Assembly (NCBI GenBank): GCA_021234535.1
Contig: CM037848.1
Span: forward strand, 13,187,944-13,251,943
Direction of reading: 5' to 3'
Source: Stichopus chloronotus
Lineage: Eukaryota; Echinodermata; Holothuroidea; Aspidochirotida; Stichopodidae
DNA: 64,000 nt
Part shown: positions 13,501-24,092 of the stretch, piece after piece
How the letters are laid out: the number at the start of each line of letters is the position of its first letter
Position numbering within the stretch: the first letter of the stretch is position 1
Position numbers and translations under genes: made by a program
The notes under the pieces: generated by a model
What the model saw: the letters and a program-made list of their open reading frames with translations, nothing else
Databases searched by the model: none
Told to the model about the DNA's origin: nothing

Positions 13501-13885
13501 TAGATATAAATCAACCAGTGCCAATAGTACCCCTTCTCTTTCAAGCATTCACCCAAAAATGTTCATCTTCACCAACACTTCACTGACATCATCCATTCTC
13601 CCACATTCTTTCTTCACAAAATATAGAGGTTTTGTGTCTGTGGTTGCAAAATCCAAGCATCCATGCAGGACCAAAATTTCATTTCATTTAATACTGTAGG
13701 TGGGCAAATTCATTCTTAACAGAATTTTCAGGGGGCGGCAGGAAGCACTTTCGATCTTGGTCGTCCACGGACTTTCCGCTCACGATTACATTTTGATGCA
13801 GATCACTGTATGTCCACAGTTTTCCACATTTTAAGCTGTTTTTTCCTTTTTCTGTTTCCTTTTTTTTTTTTCTTCTTTCTCTTAC
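10583..13885 (-). other. Intron with dispersed-repeat copy
   Basis: Contains the first copy of the roughly 500-bp dispersed repeat (11985-12515). Otherwise AT-rich unique sequence. Confidence 0.6.
11985..12515 (+). repeat. Dispersed repeat family 1, copy 1
   Basis: Shares an ordered series of blocks with 41367-41905 and 59308-59780: TGACATGAAAATGAC, CTCCTGTCTTACACCT, a TTCAAGGACAATT block, GTATTTTCTTC, ATTAGAGATAATGT, AAAGAAA, a TCTACAACTTTTGAAT block and GATGCATGTCAC. No protein was recognised; the class is unknown. Confidence 0.8.
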
Positions 13886-13972
13886 CTTTTTCAATTTCAT
13901 CAGTGAGGAGAGGTTGATATGCATCTTGCACACCTACATCCGGCGTGAGGTACTCGTCGTTATTAGCATCCC
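13886..13972 (-). CDS. EGFR: EGFR C-tail exon with DEYLTPD motif
   Basis: Symmetric phase 1/1 exon (87 nt), reading GDANNDEYLTPDVGVQDAYQ, then PLLTDEIEK. DEYL-x-P resembles tail docking sites in ErbB and Drosophila EGFR (DEDDYLMP). The acceptor GGGCGCAG lies in a locally GC-rich patch and the donor is GTAAGA. As it is a multiple of three, its skipping would stay in frame. Confidence 0.9.
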
Positions 13973-15801
13973 CTGCGCCCGCGAAGAATTAAAAAAGCAG
14001 GACAATGTTTCAAAGCAAGGAAGCAATGGGGGGGAGGAAACCAAAAGAGAAAGTAAGAAAGGCTTATAGCTTTTTTGGCTTGCAAAACAGAAGAGAAAGT
14101 GAGAAACAGCTTTGAGAGTTACCAAAAACAAATTCTGACACTGAGCAAAACAAGCCGTTCAAAACAAGACGGCACAAATGAAATTGTCTGTCTGACGGAT
14201 ATTAAAAGAAAATAAACAGAAAGCTGCAGAAAATACAGAAATAATGACCAGGACAGGACTGAGTTTGAGATAACATCTTCTAAGACAGGAGAAAGTGGAC
14301 TTGAAATCAACGAAAGGCATCTGTTTGTTGGAAACCACCAACAGAGCAGAATATTTTAACTAGCAAAGAACAATACATGGTTAGCATCTCTAAATTTATT
14401 GTTGACAACTTTTGAATATTGAAAACTTGAAATTCGTGGGGGGACAATGTTCATTTTTTTTTTCAATAGCAACAAACTAATTGGAGCAGAAAAAATCCTT
14501 CACATCAAAGAATGCCATAAAACTTTCAGTGGGTAACTGCATCACAGGGAGTGGAGTTTATTTTCTGCCACCAAAGCACCCAATTCCCTCAATATGTCAC
14601 TATGAAACAAACATTACATGACATTATCCCTGCTTGAAAAGGTTGCCGTTATATACTGCTATCTATTCTTAGTTTTGTTATACTTCCCTTTGCTCGATAG
14701 ATTGTGAGAGCATTTCATGGAACAAAGAACTTGAGTTACAACCAGGCGAACAATGTTAAAATCAATCAAGTACTTCTGAAACACTTATCAACTAGAAATG
14801 CGTTCATTCCACTTTTGAGCTGTTCAGATACGTCATCAGTGCTTCAACACAGGTCGATGGGTGTTGATCAGTTGCACAAATTATATGAGTGGACAGGTGG
14901 GTGGGGGAGAGGTGGGGAAGGGGTGCAGGGCAGGAAATGGGTGGCAGAAGTGATATACTAATATTTTGGTTTTAAATTGTGGGAAAGTCATAAACGGAAA
15001 CTAGTAATACTATGTAACACATCATCTAAGCAAATTAGAAGTAGCATCAGCAGCAAAAAAAGAAAAAAAAAGAAAAAAGAAGTCAAATGTGTTCTGCAGA
15101 AAGAACCAATACAGGGAGCCATTTTAGAGACAGACATTAGCTTTGTACTATTCTCACTTCACACATTTTGAGATGTTGTTAGAGCAATTGATGAATTAAA
15201 TGCATTTATTGCACTACAAGAATGATGAAACGTTGCACACATGTTTGTGAATGGAAGTAACTTGCAGCTCAGTTCAACCATCCTCTCTGCTTTATGACTG
15301 TCCAATAAAATTTTCTTTTCTTTTTTGAGAAAATGAAATTATTTGCTTTCTTTTGGTAAAGAAACAACATTTCAACACATTACAAGATTATTGCACGAAC
15401 GACATGGTTGGGACATTACCGGCAAACTTCTCGCATTGTATGGCAAGTGGTTGAACTCTTCAGGTACAATCAAAACGTCATCCTTCTCTCACCTCTGCTA
15501 GAATGTACTGTGGAACACCGTACTAGACTGCACTGTACTAGACTGACTACGCATTGAACTACAGGAAACTATTTTCTCAAGATGTTATCATGGTTAGTAT
15601 GTACCAAACAGTTATGACCACTTGGGCTTTTAGCAGCAGAGCGGTAGCAGCAGAATGCCTTTTTGACTCAAGTTTTCACTCTCAAATATTGCAGGAGACA
15701 TCGTCTACCATGCACAAGTTTTTTTTTTTCTTGTTCTCTGAGTGATGAAACTACAGTTTGTAGTCTTGAAAAATGAGTCTGCTGCCATCACCAATTCTTA
15801 C
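13973..15801 (-). other. Intron, no repeat family recognised
   Basis: AT-rich apart from a G-rich strand segment at 14895-14940 that could form a quadruplex on the plus strand. Confidence 0.6.
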
Positions 15802-15976
15802 CTTGTGCACTAAGATTGCTCCTCTGCCTCTCATACTGTTTTGCAACTATCGGATCTTGGCTGTACCGGGTCAGGGTGCTGTCCTTCCGTGAATTCCTCC
15901 CAGGGATGCCATTAGCCCCTGGGGATGGTGGCAACAGAGGCGATGTGGCGATGGCTGCAGCTGGTGGAGGGTTGTG
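15802..15976 (-). CDS. EGFR: EGFR C-tail exon
   Basis: Phase 0 in, phase 1 out (175 nt), reading HNPPPAAAIATSPLLPPSPG, NGIPGRNSRKDSTLTRYSQD, then PIVAKQYERQRSNLSAQ. TLTRYSQDP aligns with human FLQRYSSDP, anchoring it in the ErbB tail. It is proline-rich and low in order, as expected. The acceptor is TTTTAG and the donor GTAAGA. Confidence 0.93.
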
Positions 15977-16890
15977 CTAAAAGAACACAAAAGTTAAATA
16001 AACAAACCATGATGCACAAATGCATTGTGGTTTCGATGATCTGACTATGAGCATTTTTTTTCTGAATTAGTTTGTGTCAAAGGCTACCTATGCTTTATAT
16101 AAAATACGAGAGCTGAACAAGCTTCTTTCTTGAGATCATGTCTGCGAGTTTTTCACAATTTTACCCTTGTTGACATCAAATGATCTTAGACCTCCAGTAA
16201 AGACCAAACAGTTCTTGTAATCAACAAGATACAACTACATACTGAATATGACATTTGTCAAAGCTTCCCTTCTTGAGATATCATGTTTACAGGGTTGTCA
16301 CAATTTGACGCCATTGACCCCAAATGACCTTTGACCTCCAACAAAAGTAACAGGGTTCTTCTACTCAACATGGTACACCTACATACTAAATACGAGATTT
16401 GTCCAAGCTTCCCTTCTTGAGATATCTTGTCTACAAGGTAGGGCATAATGGTCATACATACACACACATGCACACAAACACATACACACATACGCGTGAT
16501 TACAAAGGATACAACTATCATCAAAACCAAAGAAGAGGGTCAACAAACACAAGCAGTCAATACAAAAGGAGTAAATGAACATACAGGCATAGCCTAACGG
16601 ACGCAAAGGTACTAACGCAAGCAAATCCCTCCCTTGTACTAAGCTGAGACTTTCAATTAAAAGTTAGTCTGAATCATCAAGATCTCTACATAGTAACTCT
16701 TTATAAGTTCATACGCCTCTTTTTCAATGTCTATTTTTATTTCCTTCAAGATGTAAGTCAAAAGACTGCAATTGACTGAATGCAAACAAACTAGCTATTA
16801 ATAAAAAATCCATGACAAGTAGTTATGACAATCAAAGTTTCCTAAAACTTTCTTCCTACAAAATTAGAGACAATTTTTTCATCTTCTCAC
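15977..16890 (-). repeat. Intron filled largely by a half-site repeat array
   Basis: About 2.4 tandem units of roughly 143 bp between 16080 and 16440 (marker AAGCTT at about 16119, 16260 and 16405), with a complete TGACCC-N4-TGACCT-N-TGACCT triplet at 16315-16337. The array runs into a CA-rich microsatellite at 16455-16495. The remainder is AT-rich. Confidence 0.8.
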
Positions 16891-17076
16891 TTGTGGAAAT
16901 GAAAATCCTTGTGACGGTTGGTATGTGTAGTTCTCTTTCATCTGTCCCATTGGTTGCAAGTACTCATCTGCATCCATCAATAGTTCTGGAGCAGTGCCCT
17001 CCATCCCTTCACTGAGGAGGCTCTTGTAGAAATCAGAAGGATTCGGGCTTGGCAGGGCGTCGGACTCCGAGTCGTG
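16891..17076 (-). CDS. EGFR: EGFR C-tail exon with DADEYL motif
   Basis: Symmetric phase 0/0 exon (186 nt) reading HDSESDALPSPNPSDFYKSL, LLMDADEYLQPMGQMKENYT, then YQPSQGFSFPQ. LPSP-x3-S-x-FY-x-L and DADEYL-x-P are conserved at this position in ErbB receptors (human LPSPTDSNFYRAL, VDADEYLIP). DEYL and NYTYQ are candidate phosphotyrosine docking sites. The acceptor is CACGCAG and the donor GTGAGA. Confidence 0.95.
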
Positions 17077-17907
17077 CTGCGTGAGTAAAATGATTTGAAA
17101 TACAAGGGAAGGGAAATAAAAAAAATCAAAGACAAAAACCTTGATAAGTTTGATAACCAAATAGCACAGATTGTTAAATTGTACTGACATAGTTTACAAT
17201 ACAGCAAACTTATCTTTCAGTTCATTTATTAAGTCTCATGAAGATTCATCTCCAAACTTTCAATGCACATTTCAATACTTAAAAATTAATAACTTTGCCC
17301 CTTCAGAAAAGATAGAAAACATACCAGCATGAATGGTAACACATTCTTTTATCTTTCGCAGTTCCATTCTTAGTGCTGGACCAATAATTTGGCATTCAAT
17401 ATCGGCAGTGGCCGATATTCATAAAACCTGTCACATATCGGTGTCAACAAAATATAACTTCAAAAGCCTTATACTACCCAATCTTCATCAAGCAGAGCTT
17501 ACACTCGATTTAAACTTTTACTGAATTGATCAAACATTCGAAAATGACACTTCTAGAGCTCTAAGTATGCCAGCTCTTCACAACAAATCTATGCCGTTTT
17601 GTTTAATTCATGGCCCGTCGACTCCACCAGCGTGCCCATGTAGTTGTTCCAGCTTTCACCTACGTCTTTGCTTGACAAACATGTTGGTATCTTTTGTGCA
17701 CAGGCTCATTTTGTGCACAGGCTCATTCTAAGTATGGGCATCTAGATCTGTATTGGCTCATATTGAGGATAAGGAAGTCGACCATCAGCGACATCGGCTA
17801 TCACGCGATATTGCTACAACATTAGTATCGACCTTTTGGCGGTAGCCGCTTCACAGGTCTACCATCCAAGATACAAAATATTTACACATTTTTCCAGTTT
17901 TACTGAC
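17077..17907 (-). other. Intron with small palindrome
   Basis: Contains a perfect 9-bp inverted repeat with a 4-nt loop (17398-17419) in a GC-richer patch with ATCGGC words (17395-17830), and a local duplication of a TTTTGTGCACAGGCTCATT segment near 17693-17729. This may be a degraded DNA transposon, which I cannot name. Confidence 0.55.
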
Positions 17908-18005
17908 CTGGACGACGAGGTATCTCTGAGGATCTTGCAGCATATTCATCAATTCATCCGAGAGTTGTTGGAAAGATGGTCTGCTATTTTCATCTTCCAA
18001 CCAAC
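17908..18005 (-). CDS. EGFR: EGFR kinase exon: end of C-lobe
   Basis: Phase 1 in (T plus GT gives Cys), phase 0 out (98 nt), reading CWLEDENSRPSFQQLSDEL, then LQDPQRYLVVQ. The RPSF-x-x-L motif (human RPKFREL) holds the structural Arg of helix I, and DPQRYLV-x-Q closes the kinase domain exactly as in EGFR. The acceptor is CTTTAG and the donor GTCAGT. Confidence 0.96.
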
Positions 18006-18256
18006 CTAAAGATATAAATCAGATGTCACAATGTCACACGTGATGTTTGCCACACGGGCTGAGATGAAATGAAAGACAGAAAGCGGGAAAGATATCTCAG
18101 ACATTAAAGTAGGTATAATGAATATTTTTGCAAGCAAATTAAAAACAGACAGGGGAAATTTCAAGAAATATATATTATAAAAAATTGCTACTCTAGTCAA
18201 GCAGACTTGATTTATACATTATGTTTTGTAAAAGCAAGTGACAATGATTTACTTAC

Positions 18257-18403
18257 ATTTGACCATTAACATGTAAACATCAATAGTACATATGGGGGGT
18301 TGCTGCAATCTCTCTCCCTTGACCAACAGTTCCGGGACATCCCTTGCCTTGACACCATCATAAGGCTTGCCACCAAAGGTCATTATTTCCCAAAGTGTGA
18401 CAC
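18257..18403 (-). CDS. EGFR: EGFR kinase exon: C-lobe
   Basis: Phase 1 in and out (147 nt), reading [39 protein letters not shown], then [14 protein letters not shown]-x-MTFG-x-KPYDG and [21 protein letters not shown] are near identical to EGFR (human VTVWELMTFGSKPYDGI). The acceptor is TTTTCAG. The donor GTAAGT splits the Cys codon of MVKCW. Confidence 0.97.
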
Positions 18404-18510
18404 CTGAAAATACAGATAAAATGTTTAAAACAGTCGAGTATTTCTCATTATTTCCCAAAGTGTGACACAAGAAAATACAGATAAAATTTTTAAACAGTTG
18501 AGTATTTTCT
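18381..18510. repeat. 65-bp tandem duplication across a splice acceptor
   Basis: Two adjacent 65-bp copies (18381-18445 and 18446-18510) with few differences. The first spans the first 23 nt of the kinase exon, its acceptor and upstream intron. The second repeats the same sequence inside the intron, but the acceptor AG is changed to TG on the minus strand (plus-strand ACACCTG becomes ACACAAG). Confidence 0.9.
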
Positions 18511-19506
18511 CCGACAGAAAAATCTGAAATCAAATGTTGCTAAAAACAATGGGTAAACTTGTTGTTTCAAATGCTTCTTTTTCTCCCACTTCAAATCCCC
18601 CTGTCCACCCCTTCTACTCTCCCCCTATATTGCAACTTGTGAAAGTTCAATTTGTGAAAGTTTGGGTGAATAAATTTTTTTTGTAAAGAAGGCCACTGTT
18701 CTTCCTTAGTTTAAATGATCTATCATCATGTGATCACAGATACTGGTTTTAAAAATATGATTTTCTTCCATAAGACAAACACTGCCTATATTTCCCTTCA
18801 AGAGAATGGACTGACTGTCCGTTGGCTGGGGATGTATGTCAACAAAATGGCTGCCTAGTTACCACATCTTGATACGTCTAAACACTGTCCCTACACTATC
18901 ATAAAATTCCCCCTCCTGACCTCCCATTGCACTGAAGCAGGATCTAAGAAAAATTTTTTTAAACGTAAGTTTTTAATTTTCCACGGATCTGGGTTCATGT
19001 TTCCTTCACATGAGAAATGGAGGATACACAAAGACTCGGTAAAATCTTAAGAGCAAAGACATCCAACGACACAAAAAGCAGAAAGAAGCAAGTGAACTTG
19101 TCTAAAACATGTGAATTAGTCAAGAAACATTTATGATTTTAAGTCAGTGTGTACTATTTTAACTTGATAATGCACAACATACCTACATTTGGAGGTTACA
19201 AAAAATATGTTTATTAGCCTCATCACAGTTGAAACAATCCACATTTCAATGTATGTCAAAATACCCTAATATACTTTTGGCTGACTGCTCTGGGTTCATC
19301 CTCTCTGGTGGCTGATAAGTGACAGCATTTGGTCTAAATGTTTGCCTTTGAAGACACCCTCCAACTGAGAGTTCATTAGTTTGGAAGGAAAAGTTGGACA
19401 GTGTTTCAATATTAATGACAACCCTTCCACGTGATTGAAAAAAAATTGAATTAGAGAAAAGACCAAGATATAATAAGTTACTTTGATTCCTTCTTTTCAC
19501 ACTCAC
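18404..19506 (-). other. Intron with duplicated acceptor segment
   Basis: Its 3' end (low coordinates) carries one and a half copies of a 65-bp tandem duplication that overlaps the next exon. The rest is AT-rich. Confidence 0.7.
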
Positions 19507-19582
19507 CAAAGCTCCAGACATCACTCTTGTGTGAGAATCGTCTGTATTGAATACTTTCAAGAGCCAGCCACTTAATAGGCAT
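19507..19582 (-). CDS. EGFR: EGFR kinase exon: activation segment end
   Basis: Phase 0 in, phase 1 out (76 nt), reading [20 protein letters not shown], then DVWSF. PIKW-x-ALES is the EGFR form of the P+1 loop and APE motif, and SDVWSFG holds the invariant Asp of helix F. The acceptor is TTCACAG and the donor GTGAGT. Confidence 0.96.
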
Positions 19583-20390
19583 CTGTGAAAGAGTATATAA
19601 AGAGATATTAATCAACTTGAAAAAAAAACAAAAAAACTGAGAAATGCTTTGATGAGAACAGTTAAACAGGGCTACTAATATTACTGCAAACACTAAAAAC
19701 CAAAGGGGAAGTTGGCCAAAATGCTTCATATACAGAGTAAAAACCTAACCATGATTCTTTCAGCCAATTCAACATAGGATTTACTGTTACCTCCAATATT
19801 ATTTGTCCTTCGTTTTCGTAGTTTTTATACAAAAAGATCTGTCGGTGGACTGAAATATCTATTTAACTGGAAGAATCCAGATATATGTAAACCGCCAGAG
19901 TCACCACTGATTACCTCATTTTGAGCATTCCTGATCATGGGCAGATGGAAATATTCCAGTTCTGCTGACGCTCCCTATACTTCCTATCTTTGGTCGTAGC
20001 AAACAAAAAATTTTGTTGCTCGTCTGCAAATGTCCTCCAAGATCTTGTCCCTGCCGCATACAAACTGGCCTGCTACTTCACGAGATCTTCAGCATGTGAC
20101 AACCTAGTCGTTACTTCCATAAAAAGCATGAACTTTGTTGATGGATCCTTCAGTGTGGGCGGACGTAAAATGCTCTCAATGAAGATGTTAAATGTTCTCC
20201 ATGTTTTTTATGAAAACACGAAGACTGTTCTTTTCAAAACAGACTTCCGCTCACTCTGAGCACTTTGTTGTTCTTTCTTCCATTTTTTTTTTTTTTTGGC
20301 GTTAGAGCTTTTGAATACTTCAGTAAATATCACATTGCTATATGAAACGTTTTCACTTTTAAAACTTTGAACAAATGCAGTCAAGCTTAC
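19583..20390 (-). other. Intron, no feature recognised
   Basis: AT-rich unique sequence with a T run near 20285. Confidence 0.65.
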
Positions 20391-20546
20391 CTTTCCACCT
20401 TGAGCCTTGTACACATTCTCATCGACGTTCAAGAATTTCGCAAGACCAAAGTCAGTGATTTTGACTTGTCCAGGTGTTTGGACAAGCACATTTCTTGCAG
20501 CCAGATCTCTGTGAATCAGATGTTTTTCTTCCAAGTAGACCATGCC
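20391..20546 (-). CDS. EGFR: EGFR kinase exon: catalytic loop and DFG
   Basis: Symmetric phase 0/0 exon (156 nt) reading [39 protein letters not shown], then [12 protein letters not shown]. The HRDLAARN catalytic loop and DFG magnesium site are intact, and the activation-loop Tyr (NVYKAQGGK; human EYHAEGGK) is present, so an active kinase is expected. The acceptor is TTGTAG and the donor GTAAGC. Confidence 0.97.
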
Positions 20547-21008
20547 CTACAAATGGAGTGAAAAAGTAAGTGAGATTGTGCATTTAAATGTTTTTTCGAC
20601 AAATTTCAAAAGATACACACATTTCTTTCAAGCCTTTACAACATAATTGAAACGACCATAATGGTGTAATCTGAGTTTTCAATTTAAATTACCTGAGGTG
20701 AGGTCGACAAGCATGAAGGTAGGCCTAATGTTACAATCTCCTGTCAAGCAGAGAAGTGTCAACAGCTAATGAAAACAATATTTTCATTTGCAGAAATTTT
20801 CATGGAAATAAGCAAAAGGTCATAAAGGTCATAAAGTAGAATCATGACAAATACAATGTTCATGACAATAATACCTTCTGTTGTGATCGCTGGAAGGTTT
20901 CGCAACAAACACATTTTATGAGTTTTGGAACTCTGAAATTCAATGACTTTTGTCCAAGAGGTATAATACAATTTATGTGATGCTGTCAGCCTCTTTTTAA
21001 AGACGTAC
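20547..21008 (-). other. Intron, no feature recognised
   Basis: Short AT-rich intron of about 460 bp. No repeat was seen. Confidence 0.65.
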
Positions 21009-21194
21009 CTCTGCGATCTGGTGGCTCCATCTTAACAGATGATGCGAGCCAATCTTCTCCTTGTGTTGCCTGATGTAGTCGAGGAGAGCACCTAACGGCA
21101 TCAGCTGGGTTATTAAAGTGATCTCGCCTGCCATGCAGACGCATAGCAACCGAAGAAGGCAAGGGTGATCCACTGAGGCCATCACTTTGGCTTC
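21009..21194 (-). CDS. EGFR: EGFR kinase exon: helix C, gatekeeper and hinge
   Basis: Symmetric phase 0/0 exon (186 nt) reading EAKVMASVDHPCLLRLLCVC, ITLITQLMPLGALLDYIR, then IGSHHLLRWSHQIAE. The gatekeeper Thr (LIT) is kept. The residue aligned with human Cys797 is Ala (LMPLGALLDY). LLDY, the HKEKIGS loop and the W-x2-QIA helix match EGFR closely. The acceptor is CTCCAG and the donor GTACGT. Confidence 0.96.
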
Positions 21195-23069
21195 CTGGAG
21201 AACAAAGAATTTTCAAAAGAGACCTAGTTTATATCAGGTAAACACCAGAAAAAAAAAAAGTTTTTATGTGATGAGTGCAAACAAGCCCACAAAATCACAG
21301 CATTCGTGTCACAATTAAAATGTATGGTTTTTTTCCTTCCTTTGCCTTAGGGAAAATATAATTTTATGACTTTTCCATGAATATTTCATGACCATTACAT
21401 GATCATTTCAGGACTGAATTTGATCCATGAATAATGGTGCAACTACCATAACAAAAAGTAAATTTTGTAACTTGTAAATTTATAGCAGTCTGTTTTATGT
21501 TTCAAGACTTTTTCACCACTTCTGCCACTGTCACACAATTTCATGACTTTTCTAGGCCTTAAAAGTGAAAATTAATATTTTTCATGCCGCAGGAACCCTT
21601 AGTTGAGTATAATAAGACTTTCAAAACGATGGTCTCCTTCCCAAAATGTACATCACACTTGAATTTTTGTTGGCATGCCAAGACCACATTTTGTATTTAT
21701 CAATGTATGTTTTACAAAGGGCATGGATGTAAACCAACAACATCAAGATATTTGTAATAAACACACATTTACACAGTTACATGTTTTTTTTCTGAAATTT
21801 GCAGATACTATGAGGAATATGTAACCACAAGCCAAAGCATTATGCCTATTACTTCCAAAGATCTGGGCCTTTGTTGGGTAAATCCCGGTAAATATTTCAT
21901 GCAAACTTATGTCGTCCAACGAATTGGGATGGTTAAATGAAAATTTACCCGGTTTGAAGTTTGATCTTTATTTTATGAAGTATGGGAATGAGGAATCATG
22001 CCTGAACATGACCTCACATTAATTTGAACGTAAAATGTTTTGAACATAAAATGAAATAAAATGGGTAATTTGTGCAAACGATATGCACCATATTATCGAT
22101 TCTAAACCAGCCTTTAGTTGAAATTTACTGACTCTACTGTTGTGGAATACAAGGTATTTTTTATCTATTTCCTTTTTTTTTGTTTTCGTTTGGTAGGTCT
22201 TGAAAACATCAAAATGCTGCTTCAAATGTGACCAGAATAAATTGCAACTTAGTTGTGACCACACCTTATTGGGAGCGATAAAAGTCTCACACAATAAAAG
22301 AATATATTGAAACACATAGCTTAGTACATGTACAATAAGTCCCTGAACAGCTGCTTCCTTACAAATGTGTTAATAAACAGTAACTCCATTGGCTAGGTTT
22401 ACATCAATTATTTAAAACAAATGAAAGCACTAATCTAGTCAACTTTAAATGCCAGAAGAATTTGTCATTAATTTAGTTAAACACTCTGTCTTTAGTTTCT
22501 ACAAATTTATTATGATTATCTACCAACAAATCAAACAATTTATACATCAATTAATTAGGGTTAAGTTTACAAGGATGTGAGCAACATCTTATGCACTGTA
22601 AATTAGGACTTTTCAATTTGACTTTTTAATCCACAATATTTCTGTGAACTGTACTGAAAGTTAGGGAACTTGTTGCTTATGTCATAAACACGAATTTACC
22701 CCTTTCAGAATTTAATGAAAACTGTGCAACTATTGCAACATTTACATCCTTTGAAAATGGAAATCAGTAATCTAAATTCCACACTCTCTAGTGTTATCTT
22801 TGTAAACAACATCATGCTTGTGCAAAAGCTTTAGGAGTAATGAACAGTGGCCTTGACTGGATAATAAACAGTGGCCTTGACTGGACAAGTGCAGCTAGAC
22901 TGTCCACACAAAAATTACTCATTGACTTGCAAGAGCACACTTTCTGCTGGCAAAACTTGACTTTACCAGGATTTAGTTGTGGTCAATTCCGCTACGAGGC
23001 CGTTCAAAGACACGAACGATGAATACTGAAGTGTTAATTTGAAGAAATCAGAATCTACAGAACACCCAC
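21195..23069 (-). other. Intron with second-family dispersed repeat
   Basis: Contains a copy of the CATGACTTTT-type repeat (21355-21600). The rest is AT-rich. A short duplication of a GTGGCCTTGACTGG motif is seen near 22848 and 22872. Confidence 0.6.
21355..21600 (+). repeat. Dispersed repeat family 2, copy 1
   Basis: Contains ATGACTTTTCCATGAATATT, a GTAACTTGTAAATTTATAGC block and ends with GCCGCAGGAACCC. Blocks recur in the same order at 29755-30000 and partly at 40925-41065. Confidence 0.65.
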
Positions 23070-23282
23070 CTCTAGAAACTCTTCAGCAGCCTGACTGGAC
23101 ACGTCTCTCAAGATTTTAATCGCCACAGGAATGCAGATCCTTTGGTCTCCCTCGGGGATCCAGAGGCCCTTGTAGACAGTTCCGAAAGCACCAGAACCGA
23201 GGACGTTTCCACGTTTCAGTTGGGTTTCTTTGATGATGGTAAGAATGGCCTGGTTTGGTAACACCCCACTCGGAGATGCTGG
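23070..23282 (-). CDS. EGFR: EGFR kinase exon: juxtamembrane, glycine loop, catalytic Lys
   Basis: Symmetric phase 0/0 exon (213 nt) reading [20 protein letters not shown], then [32 protein letters not shown] and AAEEFLE. It carries the juxtamembrane latch (PNQA-x-L-x-I-x-KET), the nucleotide-binding GSGAFG loop, the VAIK lysine and the start of helix C with its conserved Glu. Human EGFR splits this region over exons 18 and 19; here they are fused. The acceptor is TTGCAG and the donor GTGGGT. Confidence 0.97.
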
Positions 23283-24062
23283 CTGCAACACGAAAGGAAA
23301 GTTTCCAAAATTATGCCCTTTCATCCCACTTCGACAGTTCCAAATTATAAACTACCTGAACTGTGTAATATCACTTATATTTTCATCTCTCAAACACTTG
23401 CTAATTCTACTGAAAAAAAAAACCTGTACCAAAACGACACATAGCATGCTCTGAGTATCCAATACATTTGTTTCAATTTGCTTGAATCATTAAGAATCTG
23501 TTGACTTAGGACTTTTCCATTGTGATGTAATTATTTCATAGCTCAATACTGGTTGATTCAAAAGAGATAACAACACATCATGTTTACTTTTTAATGCCTT
23601 CATTTATGAATTGAGACAATGTCATACACTATGATGACTATTTCCAGGCACTACTGTGTTGATAGTCATCCAGTCTAGCCTGAGCTAATAGTCATCCAGT
23701 CTAGCCTGAGCTAATAGTCATCCAGTCTCATCTGAGCTAATAGTCATCCAGTCTGGCCTGAGCTAATAGTCATCCAGTCTAGCCTGAGCTAATAGTCATC
23801 CAGTCTAGCCTGAGTTGGTAGTCATCCAGTCTAGCCTGTGTCAATATTCATCCAGTCTAGCCTGTGTCAATAGTCATCCAGTCTAGCCTGTGCTTATAGT
23901 CATCCAGTCTAGCCTGAGCTAATTATTCATCCAGTCTAGCCTGAGCTAATAGTCATCCAGTCTAGCCTGTGTCAATATTCATCCAGTGTAGCCTATGTCA
24001 ATAGTCATCCAGTCTAGCCTGTGGTGATATTCATCCAACCCAGCCTATTTTCGTCCACTTAC
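23283..24062 (-). other. Intron half filled by a minisatellite
   Basis: About half of this 780-bp intron is the 26-bp array at 23655-24050. The remainder is AT-rich unique sequence. Confidence 0.75.
23655..24050. repeat. 26-bp minisatellite next to the microexon
   Basis: About 15 tandem copies of a 26-bp unit containing AGTCATCCAGTCTAGCCTGA. The CATCCA marker recurs every 26 bp, once 27. Copies toward the microexon are more degenerate (CAATATTCATCC variants). The array ends about 12 bp from the microexon donor. Confidence 0.92.
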
Positions 24063-24092
24063 GTCTCTCTCTTCATCGAGGTTGTTCATCGG
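24063..24092 (-). CDS. EGFR: EGFR juxtamembrane microexon (30 nt)
   Basis: A 30-nt, symmetric phase 0/0 exon encoding PMNNLDEERD, with acceptor TCCTCACAG and donor GTAAGT. It links the transmembrane exon (ending TSNI) to the kinase exon (starting PASPSG), in the juxtamembrane segment that in human EGFR reads around LVEPLTPSGEAPNQ. Because it is in frame and symmetric it could be skipped without frameshift. Evidence is the strong splice sites and correct phase; ten residues are too few for homology, so confidence is lower than for its neighbours. Confidence 0.72.

Noticed and set aside
17395..17830. ATCGGC-rich patch with palindrome as a named transposon
   Set aside because: The palindrome is real, but I see no clear termini or target-site duplication and cannot assign a family.
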